This document shows positions 1-10,025 of a DNA stretch of 64,000 nt, in pieces (the first letter of the stretch is position 1; each line of letters opens with the position of its first letter). The stretch covers positions 2,666,001 to 2,730,000 of the forward strand of contig OZ017746.1 in assembly GCA_963969365.1 (NCBI GenBank), written 5' to 3'. The notes beneath the pieces are model-generated. The model was given only the letters and a program-made list of their open reading frames with translations. It was not told the DNA's origin and did not search any database. The position numbers and the translations under genes were made by a program. This stretch comes from Asterochloris sp. CNOR1 (Eukaryota > Chlorophyta > Trebouxiophyceae > Trebouxiales > Trebouxiaceae).

Positions 1-3000
1 CTGCGACCAGTGACCGAGCTCGCCTTCGTGGGGGACCCAGGCGCTTGCGATCCATTCTGCAGAAAGGGGACAGAAATGGGGTAGGAGTGCCTGCCTTGTG
101 CAGACAGAATTGTCGGGCAGAGGATGCAGCAGGTCAAAAGGGGAGCACCACCAGATGTGAGGAGCCCAGGCAGGCTGGACAGAGACAGGGCGGGCTGGCA
201 AGTCAGAGATGCCCCACCAAGGCCTAACGCTCCAGTGTAGGAGTTTAGGTGTGCTGAGAGCCCAGGATGTGCCCCTCTCACCTTCTTGGCAGCCGGTTTA
301 CGCGTGGCTCCTCCGCTCTCGCTGGCTGGCTTGTCAGCGGCAGTGCGCGCCATGGCGGCCCAGTTCATGGGTTGCTGGCGGGAGGAGGGGGTCTGCTGCG
401 CACTGCCGCTGGGCTGCTGCTGCTGAGAGGCAGCAGCAGGCTCAGGATGGGTGCGATGCTCCTCGGACTCAGGCTCAGGCTCAAACCGCGCCTCCTCCTG
501 CAGGCAACAGGATGCCATCGGACGCAGCTCCAGGAATTCGAGAGCCCAAAGTACACATGCTGCTGTGCTGTTGGGCAGCAACAAGCTGAAACAGCTAAGA
601 TGTCTCGCTGCTGCGCAGCACGAGGTGTGCAATCTGAAGCATGTGTCTGAACTCTGCAGACTGAGCACACAGGTGATGCACCTGTGCCTGCATCTTGGTA
701 GGCGACCGGGGCTGCGCAGAGCGGGCGGGCCTCTGGGGCAGGGCCTCCCCTCCCTCGGCAGCGCTCTCCTGGGGTGCAGGTGGCGCCGCGGCCGCCTGCT
801 GGGGCTGCTGCCCCTCCCGCCCCGACCCGGCTGCCGGCTGCTGCTGGGGGGCTGGCACATCCCCCCCACTGCCGGCTGGTGCTGGCTTGGGCTTGGGGGA
901 TGGCACCTGCTGGGGTTGCTGCGGGGCCTGCAGGAGGCATAGGGACTGTTGGTCTGTGCCAAGGCATCTGAAGCAGCTGGCAGGCAGCCAGGATGAGCCA
1001 AATTGAACAGAGACAGCAGCATTGAGCAGCTCAGTGCCGCCCCATGCAGCTGATGCTGGACATGGATGCATGCTGAGAGCAGACAGAATCTCCGCACCTT
1101 GGCAGCTGGAGGCGGGGGCAGAGGTTGCTGCGCGGGCGCTGCCGGTTGGCGACTCAGAAAGTCAGCGGTAGAGTCCTGCAGCTGCTGCTGCAGAGCGCTG
1201 GGCCCACCTGCCCCACCTGCAGGTCCAGGCATCTGGAGTCAGCGATGCACGTAACAGAACACAGCAAGCAAGGTGCCAGCTGGCCACGCCATAGGCAGGT
1301 GTGCGCCTGACGTAGGTCAGCATGCATGCCAGGCTCCTTGTGAGGGAGGCCGCATGGCAGTTGCAGACAGCAAGTCAGCAGGCAGCCTGCACATGGCATG
1401 TGGGCCCGCCCGCTGCATGACTGTCACCCTGAGTGCTCATGTGCCCCAGCACAGGCGCAGGCTGAGGAGCAGCGCTGCGGTGGCCTGTCTCACAATTGGC
1501 CCTTTGGTCTGTTGTCAGCAGCCTGCTGATGCTGCTTGGCACACTACAAGCTTGATTGTCCGTGCACAGGCGCTGGCTGGGGAGCAGCGCCAAGGCTGGA
1601 TCACCTGCGTGCATGCCACCCATCGCAGGGGGCCCTCCCTGCCCACCGGCCCCACCAGCCGCTGCGACGATGTGCTCAGAGGGCAGGCCGGACCCTGGTC
1701 CTGAGTGCGCGCTGTGCATGCTGCCCATGTGCTGCTTCCCAAAGCCGTTCGCCTGCAGGAAGGAGCAGTGGACAGATGGTCCTGCAGCTCTGAAGGGCTC
1801 ACAAACACGGCTGTGCAACCTGGGACAAGCCAGGGTGCCAATGCTGTGCGTCCCAGGACTGCCTGCTTTGTGGATGCCAAGTGGCCCCACGACATTTTCA
1901 CAGGCGAGCCTCAACAGAGTGCTGCCTGGTGCCCATCCGGGGCACATGTCCCAGCAATGCTGCCCCCAGCTTGGTCCCAACAACGCTGCTCACCCCTGCA
2001 AACCCGCCCAGCCCATGCTCCACCCCAGAGTAACCATTCTCTGTGGGCCCACTCCCCAGCCCGCTCAACCCAGCAGAGGTCAGCCCCTGTGGCTGCTGCT
2101 GCTGCTGCTGAGGGCTGGGCTGGGGCAGGAAGGCGAACACATCATTCAGCACAAAGAAGCCCGAGTCCTGAGTGGCCAGGAAGAAGCTCTGCACAAAGCG
2201 CTTGTCCGGCTTGCCCTGCAGAGCAGCAGCAACAGGCCTCAGCACTCTCAGATCTGGGCTTCTAGGACCCACCTCAGAGCGGACATGCACACTGGCTCTG
2301 CAGCCCACAGCATAGCCCAGCAAGTCAATGCCGGACAGGGGCCTTTATGTACAGCAACTCATCATGGCTGCAGCGGCTGAACAGCCAGGCAAAGGGATGT
2401 TGATGGGGTGTGGCGGCTGCAGTGCGTGCTCTGTGCAGCAGCACACCTCAGTTTTGAGCGCTCCATTGACCTGCAGAAAGACGCCATTGGCCACGGAGTT
2501 CTGGGACTGCACGGTGTAGTCAGCGCGCCTGCCACCGCGCTCCGCAGACAGCGCCATCACCTTACTGTGGATAGCCTGTAGGCACCACATCGCCTACTTA
2601 AAGGGCATCAGGCAGCCACAGACGGGCGCTGGCTGGGCAGCATGCGGGGGCACACAGCAGGGCACTGCTGGCAGGCCCAGAAGCAAAGGGCTCCCAGGTC
2701 ATGCGGATATGGGCATGCAAGGCCCATGTGATGCTGCCTGCCGCATAAGGGAAGCCTGAGATAAGGCCAGGACCCCAAAGGGCAGCTGGGCACCTCAGAA
2801 CTTACATTGCCAGTGGTTTGACAGCGACAAGAGCATGCCAAGCCTCACTGTCTGGCCCTGCACGGTACTGCCGGTCTTCTCGCCACCCTGATCCTGGTTG
2901 ATGTAGGTCAGTGTGGAGGCCTCCGTGTAGAACCGGTGCAGGAGGTCGGGGGTGTTCGCCATCACGTGGTAATATTGGCGAGTGAACTCAGTCCCAACCT

Positions 3001-3110
3001 GCACCCAGGGCCCAGAGCTCACGTCCAGCAGCGATCCCGAGCGGGCTGGCCGCCAAAGATTGGCTCCAGAGGCCCCAATCTGAGCATCTTGAGAGATGAC
3101 CTGCCCAGGC
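1..3110 (-). CDS. G3BP-like NTF2-domain RNA-binding protein (3' part beyond left edge)
   Basis: An NTF2-like domain is spread over three exons read right to left. The first (2849-2998) gives VGTEFTRQYYHVMANTP and LLHRFYTEAS. The second (2447-2575) gives AIHSKVMAL and ends VFLQVNGALKTE. The third starts at 2215 with GKPDKRFVQSFFLATQDSGF and FFVLNDVFAFL, then turns into a Gln run coded by CTG/CAG triplets near 2090-2110. All three join in phase 0. Further left come Pro/Gln/Ala-rich exons and, near 310-380, PMNWAAMARTAADKP, which resembles the SYAS-type segment before the RRM in plant G3BP proteins. The RRM itself is not seen and would lie left of base 1. The family (Ras-GAP SH3-binding proteins) acts in mRNP and stress-granule biology. 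The 5' end is uncertain; an exon ending SGANLWRPARSGSLLD (about 3010-3105) is in phase, but its start codon is not identified. Confidence 0.75.
2090..2112. repeat. CTG/CAG triplet run coding polyglutamine
   Basis: About six CTG triplets in a row lie in the G3BP-like gene. On the minus strand they read as a Gln run just after the NTF2 domain. Confidence 0.7.
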
Positions 3111-3669
3111 CTAGCAGCAGCAGTGATGCAGTGATCTGCTCACAAGCTGAGGATCCGGGTACACGGCCTGTGACTGCGCAGGCCCTCCATGCTGTGAGGC
3201 TGGGTGCTGAGCGGCTGCCATTGTGACGCGCACAAGGAAGAGTGGGAGAGGCCTGCAGGGACAAGGGTGGCAAGCATCATGCTTGATCTGGCATTTGGGA
3301 GGCGCCTTATTGTGCCCAGCCATGCGGGAGGCAACTGTCACCAGTGATTAGCAGCACAAGCCCACCTGTGGGTGACTGGGCCTCTGAGAGGCTCAGGCTG
3401 AAGCAGAGACTCTCAGCAATGCAGAGGGGAGCAGCCAGAGTCGGCCAAACAAAAAGCTGGGGCTGCTTGTTTTAGATTTCTGACCTAGACAGCCAGAGAG
3501 GAGGCCCCAGCTTTCTCAGGTCTGCTCCCTGGAAACTTGCAGTGGGGCAGGCCTGTTATACAGACGTGCTTGAGAGCCCAAAGAGGTGAGCTGACTGCGA
3601 GGCCATGCTGCTGCCTTTTAGCCTATCCAAAGTCTGTGCTGAGGGTGCCCACCATGCATCTGGCTGCAG
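3111..3669. other. Gap between divergent G3BP-like and zinc-finger genes
   Basis: No convincing coding exon. It probably holds the promoters and first, non-coding or short exons of the two divergent genes. No recognisable promoter motif was found. Confidence 0.4.
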
Positions 3670-5408
3670 ATGCTCAAGCGCCGGGATTGGCTGCAAATGC
3701 GGGGCGAGGATGGGGGAGACAGCTCAGATGATAGCTCTGACAATGGGGATCATGCAGGTACTGCCATGCTGCCCGGCTCCAGCTGCCCATGATGTGCACT
3801 TGAATTGCTCAAGCTTCGGTCCACCATGCTACAGGGTCACCTGAAGATGCAGGCAACACTTCCTCAGAAGGCTCATCCTCTGGGTCAGGTGAGGGCTCCG
3901 CATTGCATCCTGCAAAGGCCCTCTCACCCCACTTGGTGAATGGCTGCTGTGTGGCAGCTTGTTGTTCACACGGCGCTGACTGATTGAAGCTGTACCTGCA
4001 CCCAAAACAGCACGTCAGATGTCCACTGCAATGTAGAGGACCTAGGGCCTGGCATCAGGCTTCAGGACCTGTCTGAGGATGACATGGATGGCTCAGATAT
4101 TAGCAGCCGCGGGATTGGGGGCAGTGCAGCAGGCGGCACAGAGTCTGCTGAGACCTATCCTGCTTTGGACTCCTTGCTGGAGTAAGCGTTGGTTCACTGC
4201 TGTCCGTGACCAACAGTCATGCGTCTTTGGCAATCTCATTTTGCAGCTCGGCAGCCAAAAGTGACGTCTTGTAATTCTGTGCAGGGACTGGCTGGACAGC
4301 AGTGTGGCACAGCACGTCAAGGTGACTCCTGGTGGGCTTAGCATATCCGACTGTTCCTGCTGGGTTCCTGTTCGCTTCACTCACCTGACCTGTGGAGTGT
4401 GTCTATGTCTGTGAGCTCTGATATGAGGCAGTGCAGTGCTGCAGGGTCCCCCCTTGAGGTGTCGCCTGTGCACGCAAGCCCTCCTCCTGAATGCTCCCGC
4501 TCTAGTGGCCCACCTCACCAGCAAAAGGCATGCCAAGCAACTGGCCGCTGCTGGCGGCACAGACCCAGCGGACAGCATTGACCATCTATGCTTTGCCCGG
4601 GATTGCATCCCTGAAGAGGATGAGGTAGGCTCAGGACTGCAGCGGAATTGTGGTTGACTGAAGTGCAGCTTTCTCGTGGCGCGCTGCCAGATGCTGCCAG
4701 CAGTATGTGGTGCGTCCATTTCTGTGGCTGGCAACATTGCTGTGCAAGTGCTCTCAAATACATGGCATGCAGCCGCCTTCATGAATCGTCAAGGTGCCTG
4801 CACAGGCTGTGAACAGAGCTCACAGTCTGACAATTGCACTGTCCCCTGCCACCCTGCAGGCAGTGGAGACGCATACTGAGCGCTTGGACAGGCTCAGGCA
4901 GGCCAGCAGCAAGCGGCAGCAGCGTGAGGCCAAGACCCAGCAGCTCAAGCAAAAAAGCAGTGCCAAGAAAAGGGCCAGGGCTAGCAGACATGACAAGCAG
5001 GAGCATAAGCGACCTGGCAAGCGCCAGCGCGCTCAGCTCAAGCTGGAGGTGTTGGGGCAGGCTGCCAACAACTCAGCAAACTGTCTTGCAGCAAGGGGCC
5101 CAGAAGCTCAGGCTCTGCCAGGGAACAAAGGGAAGCTACCAGCCGCAGCCCAAGCCCTGGTGTCCGCTGGTTCAGGCAAGCAGCCTGCTGGCAAGGTCAA
5201 ACAGTCTGGTGGCAAGGGCAAGGGCAAGGAGCCTGGTGGTAAGGAAGCTGCTGGGAGGAGTAAGTTACCTGCTGGCAAGCGCAAGCCACCTCCAAGTGAA
5301 CAGCAACCAAGCCCGCCCACGCCTGTTCAGACAGGTGCCCAGCCCAGATCGCAGCTCAAGCAGACAGTCAAAGTGAGCAAAAAGAGGCTGAAGCTCAAGA
5401 GCGTCTAG
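3670..5408 (+). CDS. U1-type C2H2 zinc-finger protein with Lys-rich tail
   Basis: Six exons join with consistent phases. The first begins MLKRRDWLQMRGEDGGD and is Ser/Asp-rich. Acidic exons near 3840-3890 and 4018-4181 (LQDLSEDDMDGSDISS) follow, then DWLDSSVAQHVK. The zinc-finger exon (from about 4445) carries CRLCTQALLLNAPALVAHL plus TSKRHAKQL, i.e. C-x2-C-x13-H-x5-H as in U1/matrin-type fingers. The last exon (4858-5408) is a predicted helix (RLDRLRQASSKRQQREAKTQ) followed by repeated Lys/Gly/Pro stretches ending VSKKRLKLKSV. An acidic N-terminus, one U1-type finger and a basic tail are typical of nucleolar or pre-ribosomal proteins, but I cannot assign a named orthologue. The ATG at 3670 follows a possible splice acceptor (CTGCAG), so it may be internal. 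Confidence 0.7.
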
Positions 5409-5451
5409 CTCTTGCTGCGCCACTACCATTTCATCATTGCATCGTCACAGC

Positions 5452-7644
5452 TCATTCTCTTTCAAAGGAATAAATGTCTCCCATTGGGCCAGAGCTTTGT
5501 TTCAAGATCATGTCAATGGCCGTGAGATCGTCATTATCTAGCGTGAGCTGCAGAGCTTTTTGGTTGTCTTCAATGTGTCTGACTCCCCGCACGCCTGCAG
5601 CATGCCATCATCACTTGCGGGCAACTGCATCACCGACAGTCAAGATGCTAGGCGGATGAGTTGCAGCCGCGAAGCCTGCAGCCACTGGCCTCTGCCATAC
5701 TTGCAGGCACATAGATTGCACACTTTAGCTTCCCAGTGATCAAACAAACTTTGGCAGTACCCCAGCGCCACTAATGTCACGAGCTAAGCTCACCCACAAT
5801 AGGATGCACCAGCCTCTTGCTGCTCTGCTGCATCACCCAAGCCAGCGCCACATTTGCAATGGGGGCAGTGTGCTTATCAGCGATGCCATGCAGCACTGCC
5901 AGCAGCTCTCTCCACAATGCCTGGCCCCCAAAATGGTTGACCACATTCCTGCACATGGCGGGGAAGCAATGCAAAATCAAGTATAAACTCTGCAAGCAGT
6001 TGCAGAGGAGGGAATGCATCATGCAGACCTTACCAGTACATCTTGAGAGATGAGGTGTTCAGGTCCACAGGCTTGTACTTTGTTTTGCCTGTGGTGCAGA
6101 GCACACAACAGTTGGCCAGCAGCAGCGTCGGCAGGCTGCATGACTGTCAGTGAGCCGCAGCAGCCACTGCCAGCAGCTTCCAGTCAGGCGGCCTGGTGCA
6201 CTGCTAGATGTCAGGGTAATGCACTAGCCCATGTGATCAAGCATAGAAGCAGGGCTCACCTAAGATGCCCTGCCTGGGTTTGGTCTCGAAGAAAGTGTCC
6301 GACAGTAGGCCACCCCCAAGGCTTCCGTACGTCAACAGATGAATGTCGTGTTGCTCACACAGCCGCAGCATGCCATGCAGGGGCCGCCTGTCCAACAGTG
6401 AGAACTGCACCTGCGGAGAGGCCCGTGAACTCTTTGAGATGCAAGGTTCAATGTACCCTTGTAGTCTTTCTGCAGCACTCATGCAGGGCTGCAAGGCCAA
6501 CACGATTAATGATCAGTGGCAATTGCTGTGTGATGGGCAATGCAGCTGGGCATGCACAGCAAGTGCCATCCTGCCTACATGCACCTGATTCGAGACGATG
6601 GGAATGCCTGCATCAAGAATCTGCTGCAGGCCCTCGCAGCCTATGTTGGTCAGCCCGATGCTTCTGATTAGGCCCTGCTCGCGCAGGATGTTCAGGGCTT
6701 GTGCTGTTTCGACCATCCCCTCCACACTGTAGTCCCACCAATGCAGCTGGACCAAGTCCAGCTGCTCCACCTGCACAGCAGCGCTCACACCTGGCCCCAG
6801 CTCAGGCCAGAGCTCTGGGATGCATGCAAGCCTCCTTGGGTTAGACACCAGCCTAAAAAGGGTCTGATGTGCATCAAGTAAAGCTTAGCCTGATAACTCA
6901 TCAGGTTTGATGTGCCTGGCCAGTCTCAATGACACACATAGCATCGCCACAGAGTTTGGGGAGCACATGAGGTGGCCAAGCCTCAGGAATGCTGTTGCTG
7001 CGCTCACAACAGGACACCAGGCTGTTGACGCACATTGCAATCACCTTCAGACTGGCCATCGACCTGCGGACTGCCTCTTCAATACTGTGTGGTGTTGGCG
7101 CCTCCTGGAAGATGTTGGGCACATACTTGGTTAAAAGCTGCACTGGGGCCTTGCCGGCCTGGCTCCACTCCCTCGCAAAGTCTCCCAGGATGCGCTCTGA
7201 CGGGCCATATATGTCAGCTGCACAGCCACACCAGCGGTCTGGACACAGTAGACGCCCCAATAGGCATTGTCAGTGGACAGTGAGGCAGGTAGCTTGAGGC
7301 ACATGCATGCAGCTGACAGCGCTACATGGCAGCACGAATAGTGCCTGTGTCAAAGGTTGTGCAGCCTGCCTCAGCGTGCGCCCAAAGCGTCTGGGGGGCA
7401 TCCTCCAATGCTTGCCTCCCATGCCCCCCAGCAAACGTCCAGCACCCCTGCATGTTGGCCAGGCAATGGCTGCACGTGATACGCATGTGCATGTGCATTG
7501 GCACAAGTTAGAGCTCACATTGATTATGGGAGCCAGCTGCAGACCATCTCTGAGTTTGACCACTCTATCTCTGATCACCGAGCTTGATGAGGCTGACATG
7601 ACTCGAACCGGGTCCATCAGGCTGATAATACAATGAATATTCAA
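5452..7644 (-). CDS. Aldo/keto reductase family protein
   Basis: Eight exons join in phase to about 370 residues with a full aldo/keto reductase TIM barrel. The catalytic tetrad is visible: Asp and Tyr in TTFDTADIYGPSE, Lys in VQLLTKYVPN, His in LDLVQLHWWDYS. Later conserved blocks are QGLIRSIGLTNIG, VQFSLLDRRPLHGML, LLTYGSLGGGLLSD, DLNTSSLKMYW, NVALAWVMQQSS and VRHIEDNQKALQL, ending GPMGDIYSFERE. This subfamily (NAD(P)-linked oxidoreductases of plants, algae and bacteria) is known by fold; the substrate is not established. Start: first ATG at 7644, with a second in-frame Met ten codons later. Intron 2 (7218-7344) has a GC donor after TTTGACACAG; only this donor gives TTFDTADIYG. The 3' end faces the zinc-finger gene 43 bp away. 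Confidence 0.92.
5470..5475 (+). terminator. Candidate AATAAA poly(A) signal of zinc-finger gene
   Basis: AATAAA lies 62 bp after the stop at 5408, inside the 3' end of the convergent aldo/keto reductase gene (stop at 5452). Confidence 0.35.
7218..7344 (-). other. GC-AG intron (aldo/keto reductase intron 2)
   Basis: The exon ends ...TTTGACACAG at 7345 and the intron begins GCACTA. The next exon starts CTGACATATATGG at 7217. The phase-1 join yields FDTADIYG, the conserved catalytic Asp/Tyr segment. The nearest GT donor would add four residues (GTIP in place of A). Confidence 0.85.
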
Positions 7645-8204
7645 TCAAGATGCTCACACATTTAGCCCTGGAAGGAGGCAGAGTTTCTGCCACGCTGTGA
7701 GACTCTCACTGCGTGAGGGTGGCTTGGCAACAATCGAAGCTGAGGCAACAGTGCCTGTCAGTGACCTCCCACTTGTCATTGTGAGCCCAAAACAGGCGAT
7801 CACGAGGGGCAGGAGGGAGCGCTGCTGATGGCTTCTGCAGAGTACCGCAGAGACTTCCTCAACCTTTGGTGGAGAAGGCGCTCACATGCTCCTCAGCCGA
7901 TAAGTGCAGCTCACCTTGCCCAATGCCCTGCGTTGAGGACCGCACCAGCAGATGTGGTGGCGGCAGCCATTGCAAGCTGCTCTGAACCATTGCCTGTAGC
8001 GCTTTAGACTGCAGCCAGCCAGCTGCTGGTGCTGGGACCCTGCCTCCATAGCTTTGCTATAGCTGTCGTGCTCATGGCAGAACTGAAGAGCAGAAGAAAA
8101 ATCCCCCTGCCTCTGCTCCCAGCCTTTATGAAAGTCTCAATTCATGAACAATCTTGCATTCAGAGTACTGTTGGACAGTCAAACAATGAGCGGCAAGGTC
8201 CAAC
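7645..8204. other. Intergenic: aldo/keto reductase upstream, RPL26 downstream
   Basis: Both neighbours are on the minus strand. No coding exon, RNA gene or clear motif was found. It should contain the RPL26 3' UTR and the reductase promoter. Confidence 0.5.
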
Positions 8205-9898
8205 TTAGTCCACCTCCTGCATCGCCGCGACCTCCTTTTCTGAGAACGTGCCTTTGGATGCCTCCTTGCCCTTGCCCTTGCGCTCCAGCAGGGCCTTCCT
8301 GTCCTTGTCCAGCTTGAGCTTGGTGATTGTGACCTGCACCGCGCAACATGCCAGGCTCAGCAGGCAGTCCAAAAGACCCGCTGTCGCACGGCAAGCAGCC
8401 TGCTGAGCTGTGTGGCCAGGCCTGCTGTGGGCAGGGTGACTGCCATGCTGCATCAGCACTAATACAGGTAAAGAGCAGCCCTGTACACCCCTTGCAAAAA
8501 CGTATTAGCCGCCCCTGTGTCCAACACGGACAACACGACAGCGCACCCTCCAGGCCTGCTGGCATCGGGCACACAGCCTACATGGCTGCCATCCACATGC
8601 ATTGATAGCACCAACAAGGGAGGCACAGCTCTTTCTTGGAATGCAGAATGGGGCAGTCACCCACAAACCAAATGTCAAAGAAAACAGCCCCAGACCAGGC
8701 CCCTCTTGGCAGTGGGCAACCAGAGCAAAGGCACACAGCGCATCAGCTCCTACCCCAGGACAGGGGGCACTGTCAGCATGCGCTGGCAGATTTCCTCCGA
8801 CACCTTTGCATTGTGGAACTGCTGGCCTGCATAAGGCACATGCAGCAGCGTGCAGGGCTCGTCGCTGCCTCCCTCATCACCAGCACGAGCTGCCAGCAGC
8901 TTCTGTGGTCAATCACCTTGCTTGGGTGGATGCCCACATTCACTGTTGCGCTGTTGACCTTCTCGCGAGTGATGCGCTCCACGTGGATCACCCACTTCTT
9001 CCTGTATACGGCCACCACCTTGCCCTCACGGCCCTGCAGGCAGCATGACTTCAGTAGATCCCACGCTACTGAGTGCAATTCCAAGCCAGCTTGTCATGTC
9101 ACGCCTGTTCCCTGCACGCTGCATGCTGCAGGTCAGGCAGCTAGCAGTGACAGCTGCATTGGCGTCTGGACCACTGTTCTTCCTGACACCAGCAACTCAG
9201 TCACACTTCTGAGTCCAGGACGCCTTTTCACGCGCAAAACATCATGCCTGCCCATCTGGCTGCCTCAGCCATGAGTCCCACAGGGTTCATAACAACTGCT
9301 TGCTTGGAACATGATGCTGCCGCGTCGCGCAGCTAGGTGACAGGAGAGCACTCCCACTGGCGACCAGCCAGCTGCTTGCCGGCATGCAGTCCCACCTTGT
9401 AGGTACCACGCACAACAGTGACCTCGTCATCCTTCCTGACAGGCACAGATCGCACCTGCAGAGGGCAGAGAGGATGCCTGAAGCCCTGCTGACAAGTCGT
9501 AAGTGCGCTTGACTGAAGTCTGCCCTTCTCTGCCAGGCAGACTAAGCCTGAGGTGCTTACCATGCAAGGATTGCAGCAGAGCTCTGCGGCAAGGCAAGCT
9601 GCTTCCTACAATACTTGAGCTGTGACAGCTAGCCACTGCCACCATCTTTCACTCACATTGTACTTCTGTCTAAGCTCAGAGTTCAAAGTTGCGCTCATCA
9701 GCTTCCTCCGCACATCAGAGGGTGCTGTAAAGTGAGCCTGCAGCGGAGCCAAGAGAAGGCTGGCATGGTGGCCAGTGCAGGAGGGCAGACAGGCCAGATC
9801 TATGCTGCCAGGCCAGAGGCTGCTGATGGTGATGTGCAACAGGAACCCACCTTGCGGGATTTCCGCCTGCTACTGGACACATTGGGTGAGAGCTTCAT
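8205..9898 (-). CDS. RPL26: 60S ribosomal protein L26 (uL24 family)
   Basis: Five exons (9851-9898, 9657-9737, 9396-9455, 8917-9033, 8205-8333) join in phase to exactly 144 residues; family members have about 145. The protein starts [16 protein letters not shown], continues [37 protein letters not shown] (KOW motif), [39 protein letters not shown] and [19 protein letters not shown], and ends AAMQEVD. It is a cytosolic large-subunit protein near the peptide exit tunnel. All four introns have GT donors and AG acceptors. The start is the ATG at 9898, 127 bp from the divergent PIG-Q start, so the two genes probably share one short promoter region. No odd residues seen. Confidence 0.97.
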
Positions 9899-10025
9899 GC
9901 TGATGCTCGCAATGTCAGGTAATGCCTGCCTTGCACCAGGCCCTCTTCCTCAATAGCAGCCGCAGGGTGACTGTTTTTCTGGACCTAATTAGTAAGTCAA
10001 TACCAAGTAGCTGTTCTACACACTG
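9899..10025. promoter_or_regulatory. Short divergent promoter between RPL26 and PIG-Q
   Basis: Only 127 bp separate the RPL26 start codon (-) from the proposed PIG-Q start codon (+), so promoters and 5' leaders must be packed here. The AT-richer stretch around 9985-10015 is the most promoter-like part. No TATA box is evident. Confidence 0.4.
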